NCBI GenBank assembly: GCA_013365365.1
Contig: JABVXU010000245.1
Span: 16,405 to 80,404 of the forward strand
Direction: 5' to 3'
DNA length: 64,000 bases
DNA from: Cruorifilaria tuberocauda
Taxonomy: Eukaryota; Nematoda; Chromadorea; Rhabditida; Onchocercidae
Positions 1 to 13,000 of this stretch are shown here, piece by piece. A model generated the notes under the pieces. That model saw only the letters and a list, made by a program, of their open reading frames with translations, did no database searches and was not told the origin of the DNA. Each line of letters starts with the position of its first letter. Positions within the stretch are counted from its first letter, which is position 1. The position numbers and the translations under genes are program-made.

Positions 1-2089
1 GATGGCCCATTCGCAGTACTGACTCAGATGCCGAAATTGTTAGACTTTGATGTCAAACGTATCTACTTCCGGAAACAGATGCAGAAAATCGATGAACGTG
101 CTAGGTTTGCGTCGTTCAATATTATCAGTTTTCATTTAGCCTGAAATTACTCATTCTACTGATTTGAAAAGGATTTTATTTCTAATGTTTGTTACAGAGG
201 TGAAGATGTAGCAGTGCGGATTCGGCGCAGTCACTTATTCAGTGATAGCTTCCGGGAATTGTTCAGATTGCGTAGTCCAGAATGGAAAGCGAGATTTTAC
301 ATCATTTTCGAAGGTGAAGAGGGGCAAGATGCTGGTGGATTATTACGTGAATGGTTTTCAATTATCACGCGGGAAATTTTCAATCCCAACTATGCACTGT
401 TTATAACTGCCCCAGGAGATCGTGTAACATATATGATCAACAAGACTTCGTACATTAACCCAGAACATTTGGAATATTTCAAGGTTTTTGATTTTTATCT
501 TAAAGCTTGAATTCGGTCGTAGGAAAAAACTTATTTTGAAAAATCGTATGCTCTCCATGCATCTAGTATTTCTGAATTATTTGTGTCAAGTCTTATAGTT
601 ATTTTTTTTTCAGTTTGTTGGAAGAATAATAGCAAAGGCAATATATGAGAACAAATTACTGGAATGTTATTTTACTCGAGCATTTTACAAACACATTTTA
701 AGTGTTCCTGTTCGAGCACAGGATTTAGAATCAGAGGTATTGTTGTCTTTTTTGTCGAATAAAAGATGAGGTGGGAGCTAAACACGATTTTTAGGGATTA
801 AATGGGTGGTAGTGATTGAAAGTTGGATAGTAGAAGGAGAAAGGTTAGAGGAATTGACATAATGTAACTTTGAGAAGTATGTTAATCTAAAACATCATTG
901 GTAATCCGCAAATCCCTTCCCAATTTTTGTACATTTCAGGATCCCAGTTTCTACAAGTCATTAGAATTCTTGCTCAGTAATCCGATCGAAGATCTTGGTA
1001 CTGAACTTACATTTAGTTTGGAAGTTGAAGAGTTCGGAGTTAGAAAAATGCGCATGCTCAAAGAAAATGGATCGTCCATTCCAGTCACTGATGAAAATAA
1101 GGAGGAATATGTGAAGCTCGTTTGTCAGATGAAGATGACTGGTTCGTTTCGTTTTCGCTGATATATTATTAGTCATTTATTATTTATTAATATTGACATC
1201 ATTTCAAGATTATTCACAGTACTTTTGAGCTGATTCAAGCCAATAAAGCACATTTTAAATAGTTTGTCATAATATGATATCGATTGATTATATTTTATAG
1301 GCTCCATTAATCAGCAGTTGAACGCATTTTTGGACGGCTTTTACGAAATAATTCCGAAACATCTGATATCAATTTTCAATGAGCAGGAATTAGAATTATT
1401 GATAAGTGGGCTTCCAAATGTTGATATCGATGATCTCTATGCCAATACAGAGTACAAGACGTACACTAAATCTTCACCCCAGGTAGGTCATTTCTTACCA
1501 TTTCGAATTTCTGAGTCTCTTTTGATGATAGATAAGGAATGTGAAAGTTGATGCAGTTGCTGCTATTGAGCAAATAATTAAGGGTCACGAGAGATAACTA
1601 AAATCTCACAAGGGCTAATGCATTTGACCGGAATTACCAAAATGGTTTGCGCGCAAATAACGTGTTATTAATTTAATCTGATCATCATCATATATCAATT
1701 TATTGATGCAGATACAATGGTTTTGGAAAGCGTTACGTTCGTTTGAACAGGAAGATCGTGCAAAGTTTCTGCAGTTCGTTACTGGTACAAGCAAAGTTCC
1801 TCTACAAGGTTTTGCTGCACTTGAGGGTATGAATGGTACGCAGAAATTTTCGATTCATTTGGATTCGCGATCTTCAGATCGACTACCAACAGCACATACG
1901 TGGTATTTATATTTCTGTTAAGCAATGAAACATTTTTACAAATTTTCGTTATCTTCTGATTTAATTATATTAAATCATTGTTACAGTTTCAATCAATTGG
2001 ACCTACCGCAATATGAAACATATGATAAGCTTCGAGATATGCTCTTGTTAGCAGTCCGTGAATGTACCGAAGGATTTGGTTTTGCTTAA
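1..2089 (+). CDS. HUWE1: HUWE1/EEL-1 HECT-type E3 ubiquitin ligase, C-terminal part (5' truncated by window)
   Basis: Exons read as 1-104, 198-483, 614-736, 940-1141, 1301-1482, 1712-1902 and 1987-2089, all phase-compatible, giving the last 396 residues and a TAA stop. The protein is a HECT domain: N-lobe motifs such as [15 protein letters not shown] and [13 protein letters not shown], then the C-lobe with [11 protein letters not shown] and [10 protein letters not shown]. The catalytic cysteine lies in TAHTCFNQLDLP, and the chain ends EGFGFA, the usual HECT tail. These motifs match HUWE1 (C. elegans EEL-1) more closely than NEDD4-type ligases, from memory. HECT enzymes take ubiquitin from an E2 onto this cysteine and pass it to substrate. 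The several thousand upstream residues of a HUWE1 protein lie outside the window. The catalytic Cys codon is split TG|T by the last intron. Confidence 0.95.
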
Positions 2090-3258
2090 AGAATGACGAT
2101 TACTTTTTAATAAGGATGTGTATCTTCCTCACTGTACTGATGTCTTTCCGCTATGATCACTGTTTTCTGAACTGACAATACATAAATATTTTCAAAATGA
2201 TTTTTGTACTAAGCCATTTTAGGTTTTTCTTCATTTCGTTTTTAAAATAGATCCTAATGTGTGGGAATGATGGAATTATTAGTATGAAGACAATTTCACT
2301 ATCGCACAGCATCTTTATCCACTTCCTTTGATTTCAGACTAAACTTTTTTCTCTGTCTGAAATAACGTAATCTTATATGTTGTGTGATTTTTCTAGGCCC
2401 GCCTTTTTGCTTTTATGCAGATTTTTCCAAATTTTAGTTTTCTAAATGTACGTATGATTGATTGTTTTTGGCACCGTACAAGGGATTTTACTGTAATCCA
2501 CTTTGTGTTTTTTTATGCGCACGTACGAATTCCGGACTGTATATACCTCGTTTAGAGTGGTGGTAAGGAGAGCCTGAATGTTGGTGCCTTTTTTAAAAAA
2601 AATACCACTCCAAATATTTGTGCATAATGAATGTATGTTTTTTTAATTCATTCATAGTTTCGCACTTCCGTTTATATGCTATGAATATAGGGAAAGCGAT
2701 GTTGCAGCTGATATATTTCTCGATACATATTCAGGCAGACTGATGTGGATTTCTATTCAAAGGGATAATTTTAATTGATTGGATCATATTCTGTTCTGAA
2801 CATATGCCTGATGTTTGCTATTGGGAAGAGGAAATTGTATTTTGTATGGTTTTCATAAATAAAATGTTGAAGTCCTAATTATATTCACTGTAGACCTTTG
2901 CAAGTTAATGGATTTATCCCAGTATATCGTTTCCGCTCCAATAATTTTTTAGTCATTCTTTGAATTGTGGTACGGGTTATGGCCTTTAAAATCATAAATT
3001 TGGTTCATTTTCGATCTGTTCAATTTAGGATTATACAAAATAGCAATACACTTACCGTATTAAATGTTCATTTTAGAACGTTACATTCATTTAAGGATCT
3101 TGTTTACTTAAGTGGATTGTAAAAACACTTGGGAGTTCCGTTGTTCACTCATGGTAGGCATTCTAAATCACTAGGATGTTAGTTTATCATCAGATTTCCG
3201 GCATGAAGTTGGTCCATTTATATGGTGGATTAGTGAAGCAAACTTTTAGGCAGTAGTT
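2090..3258. other. intergenic/3' UTR between HUWE1 and TIM21
   Basis: No coding exon is recognisable. The stretch probably holds the HUWE1 3' UTR and the TIM21 promoter. An AATAAA hexamer stands at 2858-2863, about 770 bases after the stop. Immediately before the TIM21 ATG the sequence reads TTTTAG followed by ten bases, a possible splice-leader acceptor. Confidence 0.5.
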
Positions 3259-4343
3259 ATGCTATTCCATAGCGGTTTCAATGCCGTTGAACGAGTTATT
3301 CGGCGTCCATGTGCACTTTTTTTACGACATTGTCTTATTCCAATTCCAACGGTTACCAGAGGAAACATAAGAAACGTGGAATCGGTAGACAGCAAACAAA
3401 TAATGAAACAAGACAAGTCGATTTTAGAGAAAGTTGTGGTGAAAGATTCACAAACTATAACTGATAAAGGTATTTTTACGGAAATTCTGATTAAGCGATA
3501 TTTGTTAGTAACGCTAAAATTGAATTATGAGATATAAGGAATTCTGGTTGTAGTAATTAACCCAAAAGTGGCACAAACAGGTAAATTAAGCCAACAATAA
3601 TCAGTTTTTAGCTAAAATAGCTCGCTTGAACTTAATTTACTTGTTTATATCTATCATATTCGTTTAAAATCGCAATAAATATCTTACCGTACTTTAACAT
3701 AAAATATATAGGGTTTCGACAACTTTTTTTTAAAAATAAAGGCCTATTGAAATATGACTAGAAAGTAAGCCAAAATTTAGAAATTGAACCATGGGTTTGT
3801 TTTCGATTTCAGTGAAAGAAAAGGCAACCAATGCGTATTTGTATATGGCTTATGTCGTGTCAATGATTATGATGGGAGGTATGGCATACTTGCTGTATGA
3901 AGAAATGTTGGCGCCCGGAGCACCGCAAACAGTGTTTTCAAAGGCACTATCCTTAATCAAAAAAGATCCAGATTGTCTTAGATTACTAGGTGATTCAGTT
4001 ATAGGGTATGTGAAAGGACATGGACGAATGAAACAAGTTACACATTACGTTTACAAAAAAGTGAGATTTCTTGCAATTTTTAAAACTTTCAATTGTGAAA
4101 TTACCTTTAATTCTATTTATTTATATCTGATATTTTGATAGTTTTTGTCAGTGATGAAAAACCAATTTATTGTAGGATGGAAGTGATAGGACACGTGTGA
4201 TGTTCAACGTGAGAGGTACTCGACGTGAAGGTATCGCAACCTGTGAAATGGAGAAGAGTGATGGAATCTGGAGGTGGCGCTTCCTTATCGTCTCATCTGC
4301 TGATCTGGCATCAGAATCTGTTATTCTAATAGATAATCGTTGA
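3259..4343 (+). CDS. TIMM21: mitochondrial import inner membrane translocase subunit TIM21
   Basis: Exons 3259-3469, 3813-4060 and 4176-4343 give 208 residues. The first 70 residues are rich in Arg and Lys with few acids early on (VIRRPCALFLRHC), consistent with a mitochondrial presequence. A hydrophobic span follows at about residues 79-100 (YLYMAYVVSMIMMGGMAYLLY). The C-terminal intermembrane-space domain contains DPDCLRLLGDSVIGYVKGHGR and a final strand region with MFNVRGTRREG and WRWRFLIV. This order and the SVIGY-GHGR pattern are those of TIM21, which bridges the TOM and TIM23 complexes and helps sort proteins into the inner membrane. Length is close to the family norm. The ATG is the first in frame and lies just after an AG acceptor. 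Confidence 0.9.
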
Positions 4344-5538
4344 AAGTCACCTCTGAACCTAACCAGCTCTTTGATCCTGGTTTATCGCCCGAGAGATTCG
4401 ACTTTTGCACTTTCGGACAACTTTATTCATGGAGAGTAATAGACGGATACATTATGCACAAAAATTTGGGTATGTTGAAGTGCCGTTGTGTTCAGACCAA
4501 AGAAACCAAATAATCTGAACTAAAAAGTCTACTGGGTGATTTAAAAAGTATGGCTGGAAATACGCGATCTCTTTTCAGCGAACAGGCATTACGTCGCCAG
4601 ATAGATCACTTCAGAGAAAAATGACATTTTAGGGATTATACTCCCGTTTCTTACCTGAAAAACCGTTTCAAGTACAAAGAAATGTAGAAAGTGTAAAAAG
4701 CTATTCTTTATCCTTGTAAAACTTGTGTTCAACGACAGAAATATACAACACACTGAATCCTACAAAACAAAACAAGTAAAAACACTATCCTTCTAGTATG
4801 GAATGAATGAGAAAGTCATATTTACAATAACTGACTAGGAATTATGAAATGGTTGCAAAATTAGAAAAAAATCCTAGCAGATTTCAGTTTATTTCCGTTT
4901 TGTCCTTCCCTTCTTTAATTATAGATTGTTAATACGGGGAGTAGGACTGCAATCAAAAGTTCATAGATAGTGTCCTGTAAATTAAATTCCAGTTACCAAC
5001 CTACGTCTCGTAAAAGAATCTAAATATACGTTTAGCAATAGACTAACACATGCATTAATATCAATATTAACAATGCTCGATCTTCTAGAACATTACACGA
5101 AAGCAAAAAACCATTTTCATTGAATCAGTTATCTTGAAATGTTAGCACGATAAGTAAAATAAAGCATGTAGAACAAGAAACCGCATAAACCCCACATCTT
5201 GTCCTCTTCAAAATTATATGAAATTCGACTGAATCAGTTATTTTGTAATGTCAGTACGGTTTATTACACCATGTAAAACAGAAAACCCCTAAATCCCATA
5301 TCCCGTCCTATTCAATTATTTGAAATACATTTTACAGAAATGACAAAAAAAAGCACACGAGTTACTAAAAAATATACGCGAAATAAATTTTCTGACATAC
5401 TGATGGTAAAATTAATATTAGTATTGCGCTACGGCACCAGTAACAATCGAGGAGTATTAAACCGTGTAAGTGAGGCTGGTTAGTCTTTCTAGAAAGGGAT
5501 GAGTATTTCTGTAAGAATCAGTTTATACTAATTACGCA
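4344..5538. other. convergent intergenic region between TIM21 and DCP1
   Basis: The 3' ends of TIM21 (+) and DCP1 (-) face each other here. No exon was recognised. The stretch contains an imperfect tandem duplication, listed separately, and is otherwise AT-rich. Confidence 0.5.
5121..5330. repeat. imperfect tandem duplication, unit about 109 bp
   Basis: Two adjacent copies begin with TGAATCAGTTAT at 5121 and 5230. They run in parallel through a shared AGCATGTA/ACCATGTA stretch, AACC(C/G)C(T/A)AAA, CCCA(C/T)ATC, (T/C)GTCCT and a closing ATGAAAT/TTGAAAT. The copies differ by many point changes and small indels, so this is an old duplication. It lies between two convergent genes and has no open reading frame. 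Confidence 0.75.
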
Positions 5539-7678
5539 TTACTCTCGCAGTCCCAGTCGAGCATTAATGCTCTCCAAATACGCACAATGTAGACGTGTTA
5601 CGAAACCATCATCCTGAAAAGACTGTGCGACTCTGTAATTTTTGAATACTTGATAATATATCAACAACTCTCAAGGCTTCTGTATGTATATGATCAGTTT
5701 TCGTGGCTTCATGTTACACATAGCTTCAACCTCATGATGAAATGACAGAACTTCTCGTGGTTTTAAAACAAAACAATTTGACAAGATTCATAGACATATT
5801 ACTTACTCTAAATAAGAACTGAAAGGTTTAAAGTATCAAACAAACTTTCAATAAATGTTTCAATGCCATTAACAATTGATCCTTTGTAAGATAGGCAACT
5901 TGTGAATCAACTTCTGCGCCATCTTGCTTATTTTTGTTCTTCAATTGATGCTGAAAAAACGAAGATTTCCTCATGATTGTACCAAATTAAAATCTTCAGA
6001 TTAGTAATCCATTCGTACCTTTTCCATGTCCTTCAAACTGGAAGATGTCTTGGCAGCACAAAGTGACAAATTACTCACTAAATCCGATAATGTATCATTT
6101 CCTCTGGCAACATGAGATGCCGATGGATATTTCCTAAAAAAGGCTCCAGTTCCAGAAAATGTAGAATTTAATTTTTTATAAATGCCTAACCTGCCGTCAT
6201 CTTTACCATCAAAAAAGAAATTTCTAAGCAATCGTAGCAAATAAATCCGTAGTGAAATAAGGTTTATTTACTTCAGATAACTTACATCAACAGTAGCCAA
6301 CAAATCAAAATATTACCCCATCACTTTCGCACTTAATTTATTTTCTGCCGATCCACGACCTTCGCCTTGAGCACCGCGAAGAAGGAACTGTTTTTCAATC
6401 TGATCTGCACTCAAAGCACCTCTAATCGGCACATCCGGTAATTTAACAGTTATCTGCTTCGAAAGCAACTGCTGCAGCAAAATCGGCATTTCATCCAATT
6501 TCTTGCAGCGGCTATCTTTAATTAAACGTGGATTCATGCCACATGATATAACAAATATAAATAAATGAACATATTTATTTATTTATACTTGATAGCATAT
6601 ATATATACCATCAAATTAACAATTTCATTGGAAACCTATTGCTTTAAATCAATCCAAGGATTTATAAAAACATTATCCAAATGAAATTCAATCATCTTTA
6701 CCTCTTCCTGCAGGAGTACTTGAGTACGCGCCATATCCATTCTGCGACTTATTTGGCATTGGTCTTTTTGAATGGTTGATAACGGCAGATGTCGACGGAC
6801 TTGAGTTAGAAACGAGCTTGACAAGCATTCTATGAAGACGTGTACAATCCTCTTCTTCAAAGAACCAGAAACCTCTTATCTCACCTTCTATAAACAAACA
6901 CTGAGTTAGAAAATAGATATGTGAAGCAGAACTAACAAAATATAGCGTTGCTGAGATGAGAACTGATCAGTCTATGTTCACTGCATTGAATAGTGGGAAA
7001 CAATTATATATGAATACCTAACACAAACATACCTTCAGTATTCATAAACAAATAAGGAGCTTCAAGAAAAAATCGCAATCGAGGGGTAATTGGTTCGATG
7101 TGATCTTCAAGAGATTGACGATTTGCAATCATTAATGAATGAAAAGGTTTATCAGCTCGTTTGTACAAAAATAATGGACCTTCGACCGCAGACTTTATCC
7201 ATTGTGTATTACATTTATCGAACTGGTAAAGCGCTGCATGCGCAGACTGTAAAATCAATCACTTGGATTTGTTTTTTTTATTAGAATTCTTATTAAAATA
7301 CTTTTATTAGAATAAATAACAAACAGAAGCAGGGTCAACAATTGATTTTTTGCTGTTTACAAATCTAGGTATCCTCTTCCGCCCTCTCCCCTGTTATATA
7401 AGCTTAAGTGAAACACAAATATAGTTTCTGGAAGCTTATTTCTATAAAAATTTGTTTCAGTTCTATTCAGTTCAGCAATTCCAAGAAGTAATATTTCGAG
7501 ATTTCCGAACTGGCAGAAAAATTACAACAATCAACACTGAAACAAATAAGGGAAGGGAAGAAATAAGAACAACCTTATCAATGATTGCTATCGCACATGG
7601 ATCCAGACGTTGTATAGATTTAAGGTTCATTTCATCGGTTGAAACGGGTCTCTTCTTGACAAGCATGGCGTCGCCCAT
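5539..7678 (-). CDS. DCP1: mRNA decapping activator DCP1
   Basis: Exons in transcript order are 7678-7574, 7246-7033, 6887-6702, 6515-6317, 6223-6019, 5950-5846 and 5613-5539, giving about 362 residues. The N-terminal EVH1-like domain is clear: NLKSIQRLDP, then ALYQFDK, the VEGPLFLYKR strand, MIANRQ, and GFWFFEEEDC, which matches the IWFYDKDDC region of DCP1. The middle is low-conservation and Ser/Lys-rich. The C-terminus matches the DCP1 trimerisation helix (YLTKDQLLMALKHLL, then DDGFVTRLHCAYLESI). DCP1 binds and activates DCP2 in cytoplasmic 5'-to-3' mRNA decay and P-bodies. The start at 7678 was chosen because it lies 6 nt after a GGTTCAG acceptor; an in-frame ATG at 7696 is upstream of that site. 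The acceptor of the 6515 exon (TTAAAG) is weak. Confidence 0.85.
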
Positions 7679-7696
7679 ATTTTCCTGAACCAGCAT

Positions 7697-10059
7697 AAAA
7701 CGCCTAATACCCGTTATGAGGTAGTTGAAACTACCCGGACTTTAATCGAATCTTCTCCTTGTCTCTGGAATCTTTCCTATACCGATTTCAATTACAACAA
7801 TAAACAGAACTCCAAGTAGTTGGTCTCAAACCTGTTAACGCTAACTGCACACCTATGTAAGTCTTATTCATGAACTAATGCATTACTCGTAACGAATAGT
7901 GCCGTATTCCACACTACCGTTATTTGACAAGCAATTGGTAAGTACTTGGAGTCACAAACAATTAGTAGAAAACGATGAATAGACCAGCATTCAAAGCTTA
8001 CTGAAGATGTAGATGCGAGGAGGTGATCTTTTATAAACTTTGGAATTCCAAAACGACGGTACAAATCTGGTAAGCAGATGATGCGAGGCCTAGAATCAAA
8101 AATCAATGTGATTAGCACTGCATTACGCAAGTAAAGGTAATGTCATCAAAACACAATGACCGTAGCTATTTCTCAATCCTGTAGCATCACGTAGCAGCGC
8201 ATAAACTGGTGAGATTTAGCTTATGAGACGTCCATGATGTCAGCCATTCCTTATAACAATTCTCCTACTTAATTCACTAGTCAAGGAACAATCAATTCGG
8301 AAAAAAAATTCCTAAAATGCGGCATTTTCAGAAAAAATATAGACAATAACTCAAAAATCCTGCAAGGTATTACAAAGTTCTTTCTTGAATATGAAAACCC
8401 TATATTTTGCTCATTTCTATAACTATTTTTGTATCTAAACTGCATCTAAGATTCCTAGCAACCTTCTCAATAGGATATTTTTTTAATTACAAAAACTATA
8501 ACCGCTCAGTGCTTCATAGATCACATGAATTATGAGTAACGAATAAAGTTCACAAATTTTCGATCCACACATTTCCTCTCCTTATCTTTCTAACACTCAT
8601 CTTTCAGGTGCACTACATCGAAACAGAAGACACCTATGGCTTCACTTCGTATACAATAAATTACCTAAATTACCTTGTGCCGACTTAGCAAATCGATTTA
8701 ATATCACAGAACAACAGCCAACCAACCGTTCACCGCCAATTCGCGCAACCGAATAATACAAATCAGATTGCTGAGCTGACTTAAAACCTAACACATATCG
8801 CATATGTTATTATGATCAGGCTTAGCATGAAATTAGCCAGTCTCAATGATGCATATTACATCGGTGGGATTAGCTACACTAGCTAATTCATGTAAGATAC
8901 TTGATATAATGGCGGATTGTGACTTTAAAATTTGATTTCAAGATCTATCTCTATCTCCTGTTTTCTTGTTAAATCCGTAAGTTTGAATTTTTCCATTTTA
9001 GTCAATAGAATTTTCTATTGCTCACTGGCTTGATCAAAATTTCCAGGGAAACTGATTTTGATAGCGTAGATAATTGGTAACGTTCATTAATATACTCGTT
9101 TATAACGTAGCGCACTGTATCCAATCTATTCCAGCTCTACTTAGCACTCATTTCAAATATACCGTACTACTTCAATACAATAATAGCATACGCCACGAAT
9201 GACCACTGGACATTCTGCGGATGACTATTCCCGCTCAATTTGTAAGATTAGGAGAAATTGATTTATTTGAATTTCTTATAGCGTTCTTCGTTGTCCTTGT
9301 TCCATGTTAAAATTATGAATTATTTCACTTTTCAATAAATTTCCATAGTACCCGGCGGATCATGACATTTGCCTTGCTGACACTGTAAATTATTTGTGAT
9401 TTCTTTACTTGCGGAGAAGTAGGTTGAGAATTCATATTATCCCTTATCCCACATAAAATACTAATATAATCAATAAATTAAACCAATTAAATATCATTCT
9501 GTTTAATAACTGCCACGTAAAGCATCGTTATCTGATGGTTTAACTATCTTAAGGATTACTGAATCACCGAATGTTTGCATAGTAATTCGGAATGGAAAGG
9601 ATTTCTCTTTCTAAAACTTTGTAGGAAAATCAAAACGGAGAAAGCATCAGATCTGAGAAACACTGAGGTGTTACCTTACAACATTCAAGATCAAACGAAT
9701 AGAGCAGACAACAATGCTATTGATGATAGAAATGTAGGAACGGAAAGCACCACTGAAGTTCATTTAATGGAAATGGAATCGAGGTCGAATGCTACTAAGG
9801 AAAACCGTTTGAAGAATAGCAAGTAAGTTATTCAAACATGTGGAACATTTAGGCAAATATGACAAAAGCTGAAAAAATTGACGGATTTTGTTGTATTAAC
9901 ATTTGTATTCCACTGCTCGACTGTGGTCTTCTTGTATGCCGAGTGTTAAGAAACAATATTTATTTCTGGCATATATCTTGTGCAGTGAGGTCTATTCTCA
10001 TCAGATTTTCTTATTCCTATAAGGATCTTAGTGCTTTGTAACTGCCTTTCAGAATATTC
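7697..10059. other. divergent intergenic region between DCP1 and DRP-1
   Basis: This is the upstream region of both DCP1 (-) and DRP-1 (+). It holds no gene I can name. Two open blocks with good splice borders are discussed in the findings: 8002-8089 on the minus strand, and 9625-9822 on the plus strand, which joins in frame to DRP-1. The remainder is AT-rich non-coding sequence. Confidence 0.45.
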
Positions 10060-13000
10060 ATGGAATCGCTTATTCCTGTTATTAACAAATTACAAGAGGT
10101 TTTTTCCGCAATTGGTACTCGTGAGGCAGAAATACAGCTGCCGCAAATTGTAGTCGTTGGCTCACAGGTTCAGGATTTCAAACCACTGATTTGTTTCCGG
10201 TTTCCATAGTTTCTAACTTTTGTAATGAATGCTTTTTGCAGAGTGCGGGTAAAAGCTCTGTCTTAGAAGGTATCGTTGGTCGAGATTTTCTACCACGTGG
10301 AGCTGGTATTGTTACCAGACGACCATTGATTTTGCAGCTAGTCAATGTACTTACTGATGATAAACAAGTTAAAGTTACTCTAGAAGGTAAGTTTATAAAA
10401 TTTCTCGATGTGCTCAAACTTACTATTACGTTTATTCTAATCCGTGTTTTATTTATCGTCTCATATGTTAAAAAGATCGACGTCAGGTGCGACGATAAAT
10501 GCAACTGAGTGGGCTACGTTCAGTCACTTGAAAGAAGCGGTCTTCACTGATTTTGGTATAGTGAAGCAAGAAATCGAACTTGAAACAGACAGAATCACTG
10601 GAAGAAACAAAGTAAGTAAAATTTTATTTCATTTTAAACTCGAAATACTCAGTGTTAAAATAGTTCCTCATGTCTCTGCAAGTTTATGGATTTCAGGGAA
10701 TATCTGCATTACCAATTAATCTTAAAATTTATTCACCCAATGTAGTGAATTTAACGCTCATAGATTTACCCGGATTGACAAAAGTGCCAGTGGGTGATCA
10801 GCCTACGGATATTGAAGTTCGGATAAGTCAAATTTCATTTTTTTTTTCTTTTAAGGCAACTAATACCACAGTGGTGCTGGTGTTTCGATTAAAACATGAT
10901 ATGGTGTGGATTTTCCAACTTCTTTTTATGTATCTTTCTTAGACACAAAGCCAGTATAGTAGTCAACCGTAATGTTATGTCCGTGCGAGTGAAAGAAGTT
11001 TAAATAGAAAGTCTTAAACTTAACTTTTTAGCGGTTAATTAGGTCAAGATAACAATATTTTCAGGCTCAAGTTCGGGATTTAATCATGAATTATATAGGA
11101 AATCCGAATTCCATTATTCTTGCTATAACACCAGCAAACCAAGATTTTGCCACTTCAGAACCACTGAAATTGGCAAGAGAAGTCGATCCGGAAGGTAAAT
11201 ATTTGTTTTGTTTAATCATTGTTATATAGTCACGTTTGCAGTGCTAAAGAATCCAACGAATATTACTGTTTTTATGACCTGAGTTGAATTGTAGGATGTC
11301 GAACGTTAGCTGTGCTCACCAAACTTGACCTGATGGATCATGGCACTGACGCTATGGAAGTTCTTCTTGGGCGTGTTGTTCCAGTGAAGCTCGGAATAAT
11401 AGGAGTTGTGAACAGGTTGCTGCTTTTCTGTTCTTTATAATTTTATGTTTTTAAGCTTACAATATGGTGACTGCAAATGAGAAGTGAATAATATGTTTCA
11501 GATCGCAAGCAGATATCATGAATAAAAAACCAATTGATGATTGCTTACGTGATGAGCAGTCGTTTTTGCAACGAAAGTATCCTACATTGGCTAGCAGAAA
11601 TGGAATCCCTTACCTGTCGAAAACATTAAATAGAGTAATTTAATTCCCGTATAAAATCAATTAGTTTGTAATGTTTTTTCGATGTCAAGAAATCAATGTC
11701 TTTTGTAGCAGGCACCGTAAAAATGGTCGTGAGTCTTTTTAGTTCGAAAGATTAGAGTTTAGTCTCATTTCTATTAAATCGCGAGATTATAGTGTTATGA
11801 AGAGTAGTTTTCTTAGTTATGCATATTGAGGAAATATATTACTTTCGCTATTTTTTTTTTGATTCGACTCGCCTAATTTCCCATTTGGAGAGTGCTTACA
11901 CGATTTCCATCTCCTATAGATGGTAGAAGTATCGCTAATTTTATAAATTAGAGATTTTATCGCTTATTGTAAATTTTTCATGGCTGTTAAGAAAATATTC
12001 GTGACATAATGATTATCAGTTGCTGTGGAATGATTTTTTTTTTCCAGTTATTAATGCACCATATACGAGAATGTCTTCCGCAATTGAAAATGCGGGTAAA
12101 CGTTCTGATGGGGCAATGCCAAACACTGCTCAACTCATACGGAGAGCCTGTGCAGGATTATGGAAGCACATTGTTGCAAATTATAACCCGTTTTGCAACT
12201 GCTTACACTACAACTATTGAAGGTACATCAAGGAACATCGAAACTTCGGAGCTGTAAGTTTTTTTTGCTTTTTACCGCGTATTCAGTGAAACATATAACT
12301 TTGCAGTATGGTTTTTTAATCTTTTAATTGTAGTTGCGGTGGAGCACGCATATGTTACATCTTCCATGAAACGTTTGGTCGAGTTTTGGAATCAATTGAT
12401 CCGTTGGCTGATTTAACGCAGCTTGATATACTGACAGCAATACGTAATGCAACGGTGAAATCTTACTTTTTGAGACAAAGAAATAAAAATTAACCTAGTT
12501 TTCTTTTTTGAATTTAAATTTATTATCCGCTAAAACTAATTTTACAGGGTCCTCGACCAGCTCTTTTTGTACCAGAAGTAAGCTTTGAATTATTAGTAAA
12601 GAAACAAATTCGTCGTTTGGAGGAGCCCAGTTTGCGTTGTGTGGAACTTGTGCATGAAGAATTGCAACGAATTGTGCAGCATTGTGGTATCCATACGCAG
12701 GTTTTTCTTCCTCTGATATCCTTTATCCCTTTCAGACACAGTCAGGAGGAAAAAGTTGAATTTCGTTTATTTAATTTATTTGAAAATTTTTTTCCTCTCT
12801 CAGTAATGATTAGCTTCTATTCCCGCGGCATATGGCAATATTTGGATGTAGCTGGATGTGCCTCTTATAAACCCCAAAAATGTATAGTATGGCTTAACTT
12901 AAGTCTTCCGGATAATTTGTTTAGGAAGCAATTAGAATGAAGTGTTTAGGCTTACGGCAGTAAGTTATAGAAGTCTTTAAATAAGCAGATTTGGTTTTTA

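Noticed and set aside
7452..7688. Plus-strand open frame antisense to DCP1 exon 1
   Set aside because: It is the shadow of the DCP1 N-terminal exon and lacks a convincing start or similarity.
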